From positions 124,001 through 188,000 of the forward strand of contig CAWEYR010000004.1 of the NCBI GenBank assembly GCA_963813345.1: a stretch of DNA of 64,000 nt, in the 5' to 3' direction. Below, piece after piece: positions 9,582-19,482 of this stretch; positions within the stretch are counted from its first letter, which is position 1; every line of letters begins with the position of its first letter. The position numbers and the translations under genes are program-made. The notes under the pieces are model-generated. The model was not told where the DNA came from. It made no database searches and was given only the letters and a program-made list of their open reading frames with translations. Origin of the DNA: CAWDDA01 sp963813345. Lineage in GTDB: Bacteria; Acidobacteriota; Blastocatellia; RBC074.

Positions 9582-10735
9582 TGAAGAGGACTGCGGAATA
9601 CACTCAGGAAGACAAAAGGAAGAATCGCCGGAGAATCTCTGTTTGTTCTGTGATTCTCTTCGTTATCGCAACCTTCCTGCTGTCAGAGAATGTGCAGTCG
9701 AATGAGTTGTTGAGCTTTGAGGTTCCTCTGGGGCTGCCATCGAGTCTGTGGCGCTTCTACGTTCCCCGAAAAAATCCTCTGACATCAGAAAAGATTGCGC
9801 TTGGCAGAGAGCTCTTTTTCGACAAGCGTCTTTCCGGCGATGGAACCATCTCTTGTGCTGATTGTCACGATCCGAACAAGGGCTTTGCCGATGGCAAGGT
9901 AAAGGCTGAAGGAATTGGCGGCAAAACGGGAACTCGCAACTCGCCCACGATCCTCAATGCTGTCTTCAATCCGGGTCAGTTCTGGGACGGGCGTGCGGAT
10001 ACACTCGAAGACCAGGCAACGCTTCCCCTGATCAACCCATTGGAGATGGGTAATCGCACTTACGACGAAGTAATTGGACGGATCCGCGCCATTCCCGAGT
10101 ATCGCGCATCATTTCACCGCGCATTTGGCAAAGAACCTGCAATCGAGGATCTCGCGAAAGCGATTGCCTGCTTTGAACGCACACTGGTCGCAGCCGATTC
10201 ATCTTTCGACCGGTTTGTTGCCGGCGATTCAGCGGCGATGAGCGAGCAGGCGAAGCGAGGCTTTGCACTCTTTCGAGGAAGAGCCAGATGTTCCAGGTGT
10301 CACACATTCAGTGACCTGAATCCGTTTTTCACTGACTTCTCATTTCACAACACGGGAGTCGCCGCAAATCATGCTCGCTTTGCCGATATCTCGCGCCGTG
10401 CATACGAAGTCGCAGAACGCGAAGGCGCAAAACCCGCAATTGATGCGATTGGACGTGAAGAAGGCGGTGATGAGCTCGGAAGGATGCTCTACAGCTATCA
10501 GGTCTTTGATCTTGGTTCGTTTCGGACGCCGTCGCTCCGCAACGTTTCATTGACCGCGCCCTATTTCCACGATGGAAGCGCGAAGACATTGAACGATGTC
10601 GTTCGTTTCTACAATGACGGTGGCAAACCGAACATCAACCGCGAATGGGAGCTCCACGCCCTTAATCTGAGCGAGTCTGACCAGAAGGATCTCGTCGCCT
10701 TCCTCGAATCACTTACCGGAAGAATTCCTCGTTAA
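9581..10735 (+). CDS. Di-haem cytochrome c peroxidase (MauG/CcpA family)
   Basis: A 384-residue exported peroxidase or MauG-like enzyme. An N-terminal signal anchor follows a charged stretch (RRRISVCSVILFVIATFLL). Two haem c sites are visible: CADCH near residue 91 and CSRCH near residue 236. The conserved family segments KIALGRELFFDKRLSGDGTISC, SPTILNAVF, FWDGRADTLEDQA and TAPYFHDGS are all present. It should use H2O2 or oxidise a partner in the periplasm. It starts inside the mgtE stop codon, and a family A repeat begins directly after its stop codon. The long basic pre-signal region (about 20 residues) is unusual, so a later start is possible. Confidence 0.92.
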   Translation: MKRTAEYTQEDKRKNRRRISVCSVILFVIATFLLSENVQSNELLSFEVPLGLPSSLWRFYVPRKNPLTSEKIALGRELFFDKRLSGDGTISCADCHDPNKGFADGKVKAEGIGGKTGTRNSPTILNAVFNPGQFWDGRADTLEDQATLPLINPLEMGNRTYDEVIGRIRAIPEYRASFHRAFGKEPAIEDLAKAIACFERTLVAADSSFDRFVAGDSAAMSEQAKRGFALFRGRARCSRCHTFSDLNPFFTDFSFHNTGVAANHARFADISRRAYEVAEREGAKPAIDAIGREEGGDELGRMLYSYQVFDLGSFRTPSLRNVSLTAPYFHDGSAKTLNDVVRFYNDGGKPNINREWELHALNLSESDQKDLVAFLESLTGRIPR

Positions 10736-10885
10736 GTACGTTGTACCGGCGTTTAGCCGGGAGCGTCACGACTCGAACTACTGCGAATGTTGCGCTTCTG
10801 GCTAAACGCCGGTACAACATACTTCATGCTCTCTGCGTTTACTTCTTCCTGTCGGTGATTCCGCTTGAAGGCGGTACAACCTACC
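10736..10885. repeat. Family A repeats: inverted pair with variant core plus a single arm
   Basis: gtacgttgtaccggcgttta starts directly after the peroxidase stop, and its inverted partner (ctggctaaacgccggtacaa) ends near 10822. The core here is ggcgtttagccgg instead of the usual core, while the outer gtacgttgtacc is kept. A third arm of the usual type lies at 10857-10885 and contains the murJ stop codon. Confidence 0.82.
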
Positions 10886-12613
10886 TGACCAAACGTCGTT
10901 TCAGTGACGATGTCATAAGGACAATTTCCTGCACACGCAGAATTCGGGCGACCAGGTAGAAAACCGCAATTCCCAGGAGAATCGATGCGCTAACGTTGAT
11001 CAATCGCACCAGGAGTGACTCCATTCCGAGCCAGCCCTCGATTGTCTGACTTGTAAGCCACGCAAGCAGCCCCATTGCGACGGATGCTGCGACCACCTTC
11101 AAGAAGACTGCTGCCAGACTTCGGCCTTCGATTCCACCCAGTTTTCTTCGAAGGAATACAAAGAGGATTACGAAGTTGACAAGCGCGACTGCGGAGACTG
11201 AAAGCGCAAGACCTCGATGACCGATCCTTGTAACGGCTACAGACGCAATGGCGAAGTTCGTGATGATCGATGCAACACTCGCAAGCATTGGGATGCGCGT
11301 ATCGTTGAGAGCATAGAAGGCTGGCGCAAGCACCTTGATCGCTGAGTAAGCCGTCAAACCGAGCGCATAGAAAGCGAGCGCCTGGCCTGTCTGAATCGTG
11401 TCAAACTCAGTAAACCGGCCACGCTCATAGATCAATCCGATGATTGCCTGGTTCAGTGCCACGAGTCCGATAGCCGACGGTATCGTCAGGAGGAATGTCA
11501 ATCTCAGCGAAGACGCGATCGTATGTCGAAATTCATCGAGGTTCTCGCGAGCCGCAGCACGCGATGCGACCGGCAAAGTTGCAGTCGAGATGGCTACGCC
11601 AAAAACTCCGATCGGAAACTGAATCAGCCGGAATGCGTAGTTCAACCATGAAACGGGTCCTTCACCGAGACTCGATGCAAAGCTGGTATTGACGAAGACA
11701 TTCACTTGGACGGCGGCGGCTCCGATCACAGCGGGCGCCATAAGCCGCACTACCTGGCGTACTCCAGGATCAGTAAAACTTAGTATCGGCTCCCAGCGAT
11801 AGCCAACCTCGCGGAGGCTTGGCACCTGAATAAGCCATTGCAGAATTCCACCTGCAAGAGTTCCGATTGCCATGCCTACTACAGCGCGAGCAGCGCCATC
11901 CGGATTCGTATGTGGAACTGCTCCGCTCAGAAGTTCCCGCGTGATTCCACCAATGTAGTCGGGAGCAAGGAGGTACGAGCACAAAAGGCCGCCCGCGATC
12001 GAGCCGACATTGAACATCGTCGAGGCGGACGCGGGAATTCCGAAGCGGTCTTTGGTGTTGAGGACGCCCATGGCTACCGCGGCCAGCGAAACCATGAGCA
12101 GGAACGGAAACATTATCCGAGTCATTGTGACGGCCAGATCAAAAGTCAAAGCCGCGCGCTCGGTGTTGGCTGACTCCGGGCCCGGGTTGAGCAAAAGGCC
12201 CACTACCTGGGGGGCAAAGACTATTCCGAGGATAACGATTATTGCGAGTACGATGATGAGGCCGTTATTTACGAGGTTTGCAAGGCGCCACGCCTCGCGG
12301 TCGCCCTTCCGCGCGACGGTCTGAGAAAAGGTGGTCACGAATGCGGCTGACAGCGCGCCCTCAGCGAAAAGGTCCCTCAAAAGATTTGGCACTCGGAAGG
12401 CAACGATGAAAGCGTCTGTGGCAAAGCCCGCACCAAAGAATGCCGCGAACACGAGCTCGCGCACGAGACCGAGAACCCGGCTGCCCATAACGGCGATGCT
12501 GACTACGCCAGCCGATCTGGCGACACGTGATTGCGATTCTTTGTGAGGAGATTCGGGTGAGATAGGAATGTTCTTGCCGTGAGGCTTCTCAGAACTGGAA
12601 CCGCCGGCGCTAC

Positions 12614-12617
<4 letters not shown>
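10881..12617 (-). CDS. murJ: Lipid II flippase MurJ (MviN)
   Basis: A 578-residue MOP-superfamily flippase that moves lipid II across the inner membrane for peptidoglycan synthesis. After a hydrophilic 40-residue N-terminus come about 14 hydrophobic helices. Family segments include VMGSRVLGLVRELVFAAFFGAG, TDAFIVAFRVPNLLRDLFAEGALSAAFV and YALNDTRIPM. The ATG overlaps the argF stop (ATGA), so the two genes are co-translated. The stop codon (TAG, 10881-10883) lies inside a family A repeat arm, so the native C-terminus may have been altered by that insertion. The Ser/Gly-rich N-terminus is longer than in E. coli MurJ; a later start is possible. Confidence 0.94.
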
Positions 12618-13543
<926 letters not shown>

Positions 13544-13562
13544 TCACTCTCCTGGAGCACAA

Positions 13563-13766
13563 TCACCGCGGAGCGGTGCGAGATCGTAGCCAGGGGTTGA
13601 GTCTTCGAAACCCCTGGATCGATTCCAATGACGAATTGCATCCCGGAGGGATGCGAGAAAAAGACGACAGCCGTGAACAGATCGTTTCTCGCATCCCTCC
13701 GGGATGCACTCTCTCGCGCAATGCAACCAGGGGTTTCGAAGACTCAACCCCTGGCTACGATCATTG
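13563..13766. repeat. Family C large inverted repeat, copy 1
   Basis: An approximately 200-bp nested palindrome. Outer arms are ccaggggttgagtcttcgaa / its complement, inner arms are gcatcccggagggatgcgag / its complement, and the ends are accgcggagcggt and tagcc/ggcta. Each inner and outer arm is itself a small hairpin. A second copy in opposite orientation, including the accgcggagcggt end, is at 51048-51234. No ORF is encoded. Confidence 0.88.
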
Positions 13767-13812
13767 ACGCCTCTGGCGTCAGGCGATCACTGCCAAATGG
13801 CCAAACTTCACT

Positions 13813-13832
13813 CGCCAGGCTGGAGCCTGGCG
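13813..13832. terminator. Perfect hairpin downstream of the Gfo/Idh gene
   Basis: CGCCAGGCT-GG-AGCCTGGCG is a perfect 9-bp stem with a 2-base loop. It sits ten bases past the stop of the minus-strand oxidoreductase. It has no T-run, so a role as terminator or 3' stabiliser is only possible. The ctggcgctccc motif also appears near 16835 and 17430. Confidence 0.4.
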
Positions 13833-13841
13833 CTCCCGTCA

Positions 13842-15137
13842 CTATCTACTCGCTGTCGCAAGCGCGCCGAGAGAGTCGAAGTTCAATTTCAGATCCCACT
13901 TATCATTCGATTTGATCAGCTTGTCCCAGGTCACCTCACGCCCGCTTATAGCAGCCGTTCGTCCAAGGATGGTTGAAAGAGTAGACTCAGCGCCGATCTC
14001 GGTCTGATTCTCGAAGCGCCCCGCCTGGATTCCATCAATCATTGATTTGATCTTGTCGCCAACTGCTTTGTGGAGGTTGACCGGCCCTGCATCCTGGCGG
14101 GTCGCGCCCTCCTTGCTCAGTGTGATAGTGGCCGGGCCGCTCTGCATAGTTTCGGCGACACCAAGGGTGCCGAAGAACCGCTCTCCCTGAATGCGATAAG
14201 CCTTGTTGCGGAACTGATTCGAGTTGAAACTGATGTGAACTTCGCCTGCGTCGGTTCGATAGACGAAGGTCAGGATGTAAAAGTCGTGAGTTAACATGGA
14301 TGGTGGAATTCCTTCCACTTCTTTTCGCACGGCTCGACCGCAACTACCCATAGCCCTCACCGGGTGTGACTTCATTGCCCAGTTGACGACATCGATTATG
14401 TGAATGTTCTGTTCGACAAGAATGTCTCCGGAGAGCGCCTGATCGAAGACCCAATTGCGAAGTCGAGCTTCAAGTTCGGGGACGCCGGGCTTTGAGTGCC
14501 GGTCGAGATCATTCGTGTAGTAGAAAGTCTGGCCGAGCGCTATCGGCCCGATCTCTCCCGCATGAATACGATCAACAACGGCCTTGTAACCCACGTCATA
14601 GCGCTTCTGAAAACCGACGTGAATGCTCAGCTTGCCTTTCGCCTTTTCACCCGCTTTGACTACTCGCTTGCAGCCCAGAACGTCGGTAGCAACCGGTTTC
14701 TCGAGATAGACGTGCTTGCCCGCATCGACCGCCGCTTCGAGATGGTCAGGATGAAAGTACGGTGGACTAGTCACGAGGACCACGTCGACATCCTTTGATG
14801 CGACCAGTTTTTCATAGCTTCTGAAGCCCTTGAAGATGTTCTCGGGAGCGACCTTCGCGAGCCCTTTCTCCTCGTTCAGCTTGTCAAAATTCGCACGCGT
14901 TGATTCGAGCCGGTCATCGAAGAGATCCATGATTGCCGAAACTCGCGTTCCTGAGTTCTTCACGAATTCTTCGCCTACATAGTTGCCGCGTCCCCCGCAG
15001 CCAATGATGCCCAGATTGACTGCCGAGTTGGCAGGGCTTCCGAAAACCGACGCAGCAGGCACAAAGAGCAGGCCGGTACCAGTTGCCGCCGCTGTTCGCA
15101 GAAAATCACGACGCCGTGGATGTTGAAGTTTCTTCAT
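13842..15137 (-). CDS. Gfo/Idh/MocA family oxidoreductase with twin-arginine signal
   Basis: A 431-residue NAD(P)-dependent sugar/inositol-type dehydrogenase exported folded. The N-terminus has the Tat motif RRRDFLR (residues 8-14) and a hydrophobic stretch ending in ASVFGSPA. The Rossmann motif GIIGCGGRGNY follows, then the family EKPVATD loop that carries the catalytic lysine, and the C-terminal Gfo/Idh domain (QNIHIIDVVNWAM). I chose the ATG at 15137 because a strong AGGAGG precedes it and the Tat motif is then at the N-terminus; the frame stays open to 15221. Substrate unknown. Tat-exported members are abundant in Acidobacteriota, Planctomycetes and Verrucomicrobia. Confidence 0.9.
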   Translation of the reverse strand: MKKLQHPRRRDFLRTAAATGTGLLFVPAASVFGSPANSAVNLGIIGCGGRGNYVGEEFVKNSGTRVSAIMDLFDDRLESTRANFDKLNEEKGLAKVAPENIFKGFRSYEKLVASKDVDVVLVTSPPYFHPDHLEAAVDAGKHVYLEKPVATDVLGCKRVVKAGEKAKGKLSIHVGFQKRYDVGYKAVVDRIHAGEIGPIALGQTFYYTNDLDRHSKPGVPELEARLRNWVFDQALSGDILVEQNIHIIDVVNWAMKSHPVRAMGSCGRAVRKEVEGIPPSMLTHDFYILTFVYRTDAGEVHISFNSNQFRNKAYRIQGERFFGTLGVAETMQSGPATITLSKEGATRQDAGPVNLHKAVGDKIKSMIDGIQAGRFENQTEIGAESTLSTILGRTAAISGREVTWDKLIKSNDKWDLKLNFDSLGALATASR

Positions 15138-15200
15138 GTGGGTCCTCCTTGAAGACAATGCCTCGTGATGTTGAGATTGCCACACTCGCGGAGCGTGCGG

Positions 15201-15222
15201 CAAGCTAAAGCTTGAACTCAAA
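15201..15222. repeat. Family B half element
   Basis: A single arm, caagctaaagcttgaactca, without its partner or flanking heptamers. It lies between the divergent Gfo/Idh and lnt genes and overlaps the candidate lnt -35 region. Confidence 0.75.
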
Positions 15223-15244
15223 CCTCTCTAGTATAATCCTGCGC
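15212..15244 (+). promoter_or_regulatory. Candidate lnt promoter with leaderless start
   Basis: TATAAT at 15232-15237 ends seven bases before the lnt ATG at 15245, so transcription would begin at or next to the start codon. A TTGAAC lies at 15212-15217, but the 14-bp spacer is short. The candidate -35 belongs to the family B half element. No Shine-Dalgarno is seen, which fits a leaderless message. Confidence 0.45.
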
Positions 15245-16825
15245 ATGCCCATCCTCGCATCGGTTCTCACAGGTCTGCTTCTCTGGCTGGCGTTTCCTCG
15301 TTATTCGTTCGATTTCTTCGCGTGGATAGCGCTCGCGCCTCTGCTGCTGGTGATCACAAGCGGAATCAGTCTTCGAAAAGCCTTCTTTCTCGGGTGGCTC
15401 GCCGGACTGATCTTTACGTTCCTTGCAGAGAGCTGGATCGCGCATTCGATGACGCAATATGGCGGCTTTCTGACAATCGTTGCTTATGGAGTAGCGCTGC
15501 TCTTCGCCGCCATTCTCGCACTCTTCCCCGGACTCTTTTCGATGCTTACGGCGTGGCTTTCAAGCAGGTTCGGATTATGGACCCTGGCTTTGACTCCGGC
15601 ACTCTGGGTCGCCACAGAGTGGCTAAGACCGCTCGTCACCGGCGTGACATGGAATGCGCTGGGAGTTTCTCAATATGAGCACTTGAGCATTGCCCGCCTT
15701 TCCCAGTTCGGTGGAGTCTATTTGATCAGCTGGCAGATCGTCTGCGTGAGTGCGCTGTGCGTGCTTTTTGCGCGGATCAGAGTTCCGGGTGTCGCGCGCG
15801 TCATTGCGGCGCTTGCAATCATGCTGCTTGCACCGCTTCTTCTTCCGCGTATTGACTCTGAGGGCAGCGTGCCGGTCAATGTCGCTGCCGTCCAACCTGA
15901 TATTTCGATCACTTCAGCCGGAGCTCGAGACCAGTTCGAGCGAAACCTTGACAAGGTACTCGCACTGAGTCGCCGAGCTATCGCGGAAAGTAAAGATCGA
16001 AAGCCCGAGCTAATCATCTGGGCTGAATCTCCGCTTTCACTTGCGCTCGAAAACGATCCGACCGTGCGGAGCAGTGTCGAGGCACTCGCGCGCGAATCGG
16101 GATGCTACGTCATTGCAAACACGATCAGTCGTGACGGCGAGAGATACTTTAACAGCGTCAACATTATTCCTCCCAGCTATGAGCGTCACCAGACAGTGCC
16201 TCTTCGCCGTTATGACAAGATTCGACTGGTTCCGTTCGGTGAGTACGTTCCCATGCGACCAATTCTCGGCAGATTCGTACCCGCAATCGTTGGTGAGTTT
16301 AGTCCCGGCCGGGATGCAGTAGTTAATGCGCTCAGACTCGAATCAAAGCGCGAAGGAATTGCGCTCGGAGATGTAGCTGAATATCAGATCCAACGTGAGA
16401 CCAGGTTCGTGCGCACGGGTGCTTTCATCTGTTACGAAGCCGCTTATCCGAATCTGGTGCGCCAGTTTGTCCGGAACGGAGCGACTCTTCTGGTAAATGT
16501 TTCCGATGACGCGTGGTTTGGTGACACATCCGGACCCGAACAGCATCTGGCGCATGCGGTAATGCGGGCAATTGAAAACGATCGCGACATTGTGCGCGCG
16601 ACGAACACTGGCATCACTGCCCTTGTCACATCCGACGGGCGCGTCATCGACCAATTGCCAAGGTTTGTCGAAGGCTCGAAAGTCTGGAGCGCTCAGACGA
16701 GGAACTCGAAGACTTTCTACACCAGACATGGTGACTTATTCGCGATAGGGTGCGCTCTGCTAAGCGGGATTGGAATCCTGGTACGTTGTACCGCCTTCAG
16801 GCGGAATCTTCCCGAGAGCGCCTAG
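15245..16825 (+). CDS. lnt: Apolipoprotein N-acyltransferase
   Basis: A 526-residue inner-membrane enzyme that N-acylates the lipid-modified cysteine of lipoproteins, the last maturation step. About six membrane helices come first (ASVLTGLLLWLAFPRYSFDF start), then a CN-hydrolase domain. The catalytic triad is visible: Glu in WAESPLS (about 261), Lys in YDKIRLVPFGEYVP (about 326), Cys in GAFICYEAAYP (about 396). The ATG at 15245 is preferred over 15212 because a TATAAT immediately precedes it. The last dozen codons (VRCTAFRRN...) are encoded by a family A repeat, so the native C-terminus was likely replaced or extended by that insertion. Confidence 0.94.
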   Translation: MPILASVLTGLLLWLAFPRYSFDFFAWIALAPLLLVITSGISLRKAFFLGWLAGLIFTFLAESWIAHSMTQYGGFLTIVAYGVALLFAAILALFPGLFSMLTAWLSSRFGLWTLALTPALWVATEWLRPLVTGVTWNALGVSQYEHLSIARLSQFGGVYLISWQIVCVSALCVLFARIRVPGVARVIAALAIMLLAPLLLPRIDSEGSVPVNVAAVQPDISITSAGARDQFERNLDKVLALSRRAIAESKDRKPELIIWAESPLSLALENDPTVRSSVEALARESGCYVIANTISRDGERYFNSVNIIPPSYERHQTVPLRRYDKIRLVPFGEYVPMRPILGRFVPAIVGEFSPGRDAVVNALRLESKREGIALGDVAEYQIQRETRFVRTGAFICYEAAYPNLVRQFVRNGATLLVNVSDDAWFGDTSGPEQHLAHAVMRAIENDRDIVRATNTGITALVTSDGRVIDQLPRFVEGSKVWSAQTRNSKTFYTRHGDLFAIGCALLSGIGILVRCTAFRRNLPESA

Positions 16826-16858
16826 CTCGTGACTGGCGCTCCCAGGTACAACGTGCCC
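16781..16858. repeat. Family A repeat overlapping the lnt 3' end
   Basis: gtacgttgtaccgccttcag starts at 16781 inside the lnt frame and supplies its final codons. A divergent right arm (ctggcgctcccaggtacaac) ends near 16858. The arms share gtac-gttgtacc / ggtacaac ends. Confidence 0.8.
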
Positions 16859-16956
16859 AGCGTTGACTTTAGCTGATCTGGTGATTTACTTTCGAAGAGA
16901 CATCCTTGTCACAACAGAGGTGAATTATAGATCCCCGCTGAACCTGGAGGACAAGT

Positions 16957-17307
16957 ATGGAAAAACACATTCCGTTCGCCGACAACGATGCGTTTTACAG
17001 CCAGTTGATGGAGCTGGAATCTCGCCGAGAGGAATACCTGGTTGACACCGGCATTATGGAGGCTAAAGACCTTCCGTTGCGCCTTCTGCACCACATCGGA
17101 ATCGGCAAGGATGACATCGCACATTTGCAGCATAAGGTCGTCGAGGAGAGCGACTTCAAGGTGAACTTTGTTGAGCCGATGATCATCAAGTTCAATGAGA
17201 TGATCGGCAAATACAAGCCAGCGCGTGACTATGAATTCACCGTTGACGCCGCGGACTACGATACGATCAAGATCCACGGGCGCCCGAGTACTGCACCTGT
17301 GGTCTGA
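16957..17307 (+). CDS. Small conserved-looking protein of unknown function
   Basis: A 116-residue soluble, acidic protein that I do not recognise. A strong GGAGGA Shine-Dalgarno precedes the ATG. The sequence is helix-rich (NDAFYSQLMELESRREEYLVDTG; DDIAHLQHKVVEESDFKVNFVEPMI), has no signal peptide, membrane segment or cysteine, and ends in a short polar tail. Codon usage resembles its neighbours. It stands alone between lnt and the GWxTD gene and is followed by a strong stem-loop. Confidence 0.65.
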   Translation: MEKHIPFADNDAFYSQLMELESRREEYLVDTGIMEAKDLPLRLLHHIGIGKDDIAHLQHKVVEESDFKVNFVEPMIIKFNEMIGKYKPARDYEFTVDAADYDTIKIHGRPSTAPVV

Positions 17308-17333
17308 CAGACGACCATAAAGGTCCACCCCTG

Positions 17334-17382
17334 ACCGGTGATGGTTCCCCTTAATCCGTTAATTCGGATGACCATCACCGGC
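17334..17382 (+). terminator. Stem-loop after the 116-residue gene
   Basis: CCGGTGATGGT (17335-17345) pairs perfectly with ACCATCACCGG (17371-17381) around a 25-base loop that has a smaller ccgttaattcgg hairpin. No U-run follows (gggggcg instead). It may stop transcription or be a structured 3' element. Confidence 0.5.
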
Positions 17383-17550
17383 GGGGGCGTTTCACGCCAA
17401 TCCCATCAACTCTAACGAAAACCTGGCCTGGCGCTCCCAGGGTTGTCGTTTGCGTGCAAGACGCGGGCATTCCGACGCTCTTATTACGGCACTTGATCTG
17501 GGTTCTACAGCGCTCGAAATTTGTTGAATTTAATATCTTGCGTCAGGGAA

Positions 17551-17579
17551 GATTCCGGCTGAAGCCGGTACTACATGCC
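17551..17579. repeat. Family A single arm
   Basis: gattccggctgaagccggta followed by ctacatgcc. The core is ccggctgaagccgg, a compensated variant of the usual core. Confidence 0.75.
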
Positions 17580-17647
17580 TTGCCTTGACGCTCTGAGGGT
17601 CGGCCGCTACACTTATCGTTACGTTAAAAGGGCCGGGAGTAATACGT

Positions 17648-19336
17648 ATGCGCAAAAATTCGCTTATTCGAAGGTCTTTGCGAAGCCTTTCGATCCTGCT
17701 GACCTTTTCTCTCGTCTTCTCATCGATGACGGCTTTCGGTCAGGATGACAAGCAGAAGAAGAAGGAGAAGGAGCAGCAGGAAAAGAAGGAGAAAAAGACA
17801 AGGGAATCGATCCTCAACGTCTACAAGAGGTGGATGGATGAGGATGTGCGCTGGATCATCACTGATGAAGAGCGCAACACGTTCAAGGCTTTGAAGACCG
17901 ACGATGAGCGAGAACAGTTCATCGAGCAGTTCTGGCTGCGTCGCGATCCGGACCCGGACACCGATTCCAACGAGTACCGCGAAGAGTATTACACCCGCAT
18001 TGCGTATGCGAATGAGCATTTCACCAGCGGTATTCCCGGATGGAAGACTGACCGTGGCCGCATGTACATCATGTTTGGTCCTCCGGATGAGAAGGAATCG
18101 CATCCTTCGGGCGGTTCATACGATCGCCCAACCTGGGAAGGTGGCGGCTCGACATCGACCTATCCATTCGAGATCTGGTGGTACCGGTATATCGAAGGCG
18201 TAGGCTCCGACGTCGAGGTCGAGTTTGTCGATCCGTCTGGCTCAGGTGAATATCGAATTGCGCGAAATGCCTGGGAGAAGGACGCGTTGCTCTATGTTCC
18301 CAACGCGGGTCTCACTCTTGCAGAGCAGCTGGGTCTGTCGTCCAAGGCCGATCGGATCGCGTTCGGAGGCACGGGCCAGAATCAGATGTTCGGAATGCGC
18401 GCGAAGGATCAGCCGTTTGAGAAACTGGACCTGTTGTATCGATTGTCAAAACCGCCAAAGGTCAAGTTCAACGATCTGGCTGAGATCGCTCGCGAATCAG
18501 AAATCCCGAAGGCCACGTTCGATGTACTCGATTTTGGTCTTGTCATCAACTATCTCCGTGTAACTGATACTTCCGTGATCACATCCTTCACGGTTCAGAT
18601 GGAGAATCAGGACCTTGTCTTTCGCGATGTAGGTGGTCTGCACACGGCCACGGCGAACATTTACGCGAAGATTACGAGCGTCGCCGGCCGCAAGGCAGGC
18701 CTTTTCGAGGATGTAGTCACGGCGAGCTACCCGACGGAGATTCTCCAGACGGGCATGGGCTTGCGATCGGTGTATCAGAAGAACCTGGTTCTGCCTCCCG
18801 GGAATTTCAAAGTTGATATTGTTGTACGTGATGTAGTCAGCGGAAAAACGGGCGTAATCAAACAGGGCTTCGTAGTGCCGAAATATCCGGAAGGGGACCT
18901 CGGAACCTCTTCGCTCATCATCGCATCGCGTCTCGAACAATTGAACGGGCGTATGCCCACCGGACAGTTCGTGCTGGGTGCAATGAAAGTCATCCCCAAT
19001 GCGACCGGCGTCTTCAGGCAGGATCAGACGATGGGCGTGTACATGCAGGTCTACAATGTTGCGATTGACCAGGCAACGTTGCGGCCGAGCGTAAACATTG
19101 AATACCTCGTCACTCAGAAGGAAAAAGAAGTGATGAGAATCAAAGAGGACGGCAAGGGCGGTTTCAGTACGCTCAACAGCCAACAGATTACGCTGGCACG
19201 CCTGTTTCAACTGAAAGATTTGAAACCCGGATTCTACGATCTTTCCGTGGTTATCAACGATCAAGTCGCCGGAAAGACTATCACCACGCGCCGTGAACCT
19301 TTCCAGATTCTCGAAGCGCAGCTTGCTGCGAAATAG
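17648..19336 (+). CDS. Secreted GWxTD-domain protein
   Basis: A 562-residue exported protein. A signal peptide (to about residue 31, SSMTAFGQ) precedes a short, very charged Lys/Glu linker (about residues 33-55). The GWxTD domain follows: WMDEDVRWIITDEER, FIEQFWLRRDPDPDTDSNEYREEYY, and the signature GWKTDRGRMYIMFGPPDE near residue 131. The C-terminal half is beta-rich. The domain is typical of Acidobacteriota and Bacteroidota; its molecular function is not established. A family B element starts one base after the stop. Confidence 0.92.
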   Translation: MRKNSLIRRSLRSLSILLTFSLVFSSMTAFGQDDKQKKKEKEQQEKKEKKTRESILNVYKRWMDEDVRWIITDEERNTFKALKTDDEREQFIEQFWLRRDPDPDTDSNEYREEYYTRIAYANEHFTSGIPGWKTDRGRMYIMFGPPDEKESHPSGGSYDRPTWEGGGSTSTYPFEIWWYRYIEGVGSDVEVEFVDPSGSGEYRIARNAWEKDALLYVPNAGLTLAEQLGLSSKADRIAFGGTGQNQMFGMRAKDQPFEKLDLLYRLSKPPKVKFNDLAEIARESEIPKATFDVLDFGLVINYLRVTDTSVITSFTVQMENQDLVFRDVGGLHTATANIYAKITSVAGRKAGLFEDVVTASYPTEILQTGMGLRSVYQKNLVLPPGNFKVDIVVRDVVSGKTGVIKQGFVVPKYPEGDLGTSSLIIASRLEQLNGRMPTGQFVLGAMKVIPNATGVFRQDQTMGVYMQVYNVAIDQATLRPSVNIEYLVTQKEKEVMRIKEDGKGGFSTLNSQQITLARLFQLKDLKPGFYDLSVVINDQVAGKTITTRREPFQILEAQLAAK

Positions 19337-19482
19337 GGGCAGGGGTCAGGGGTCAGGGGTCAGGATGGTATGGAGTTCAAGCTTTAGCTTGCTGTTTCCA
19401 AGATCGAATGAGACCAGCAAGCTAAAGCTTGAACTCCATACCCCTGACCCCTGACCCCTGACCCCTGACCCCTGACCCCGAC
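19337..19482. repeat. Family B hairpin with GGGGTCA heptamers
   Basis: Left flank: tandem ggggtca units. Core: tggagttcaagctttagctt, a loop of about 25 bases, and the inverted core. Right flank: tandem tgacccc units, the exact complement of the left. The element sits between convergent genes and runs into the endonuclease V reading frame. Confidence 0.9.

Larger units (their letters stand above)
17308..17647. other. 340-bp intergenic region with one stem-loop and one repeat arm
   Basis: It holds the 17334-17382 hairpin, a ctggcgctcccagg motif near 17430, an AT-rich stretch (ttgaatttaatatc, 17524-17537) that could be a promoter, and a family A arm. I see no ORF. The GWxTD gene has a gggag Shine-Dalgarno at its end. 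Confidence 0.6.

Noticed and set aside
13563..13766. Insertion sequence
   Set aside because: Palindromic but no transposase ORF and no target-site duplication that I can see.
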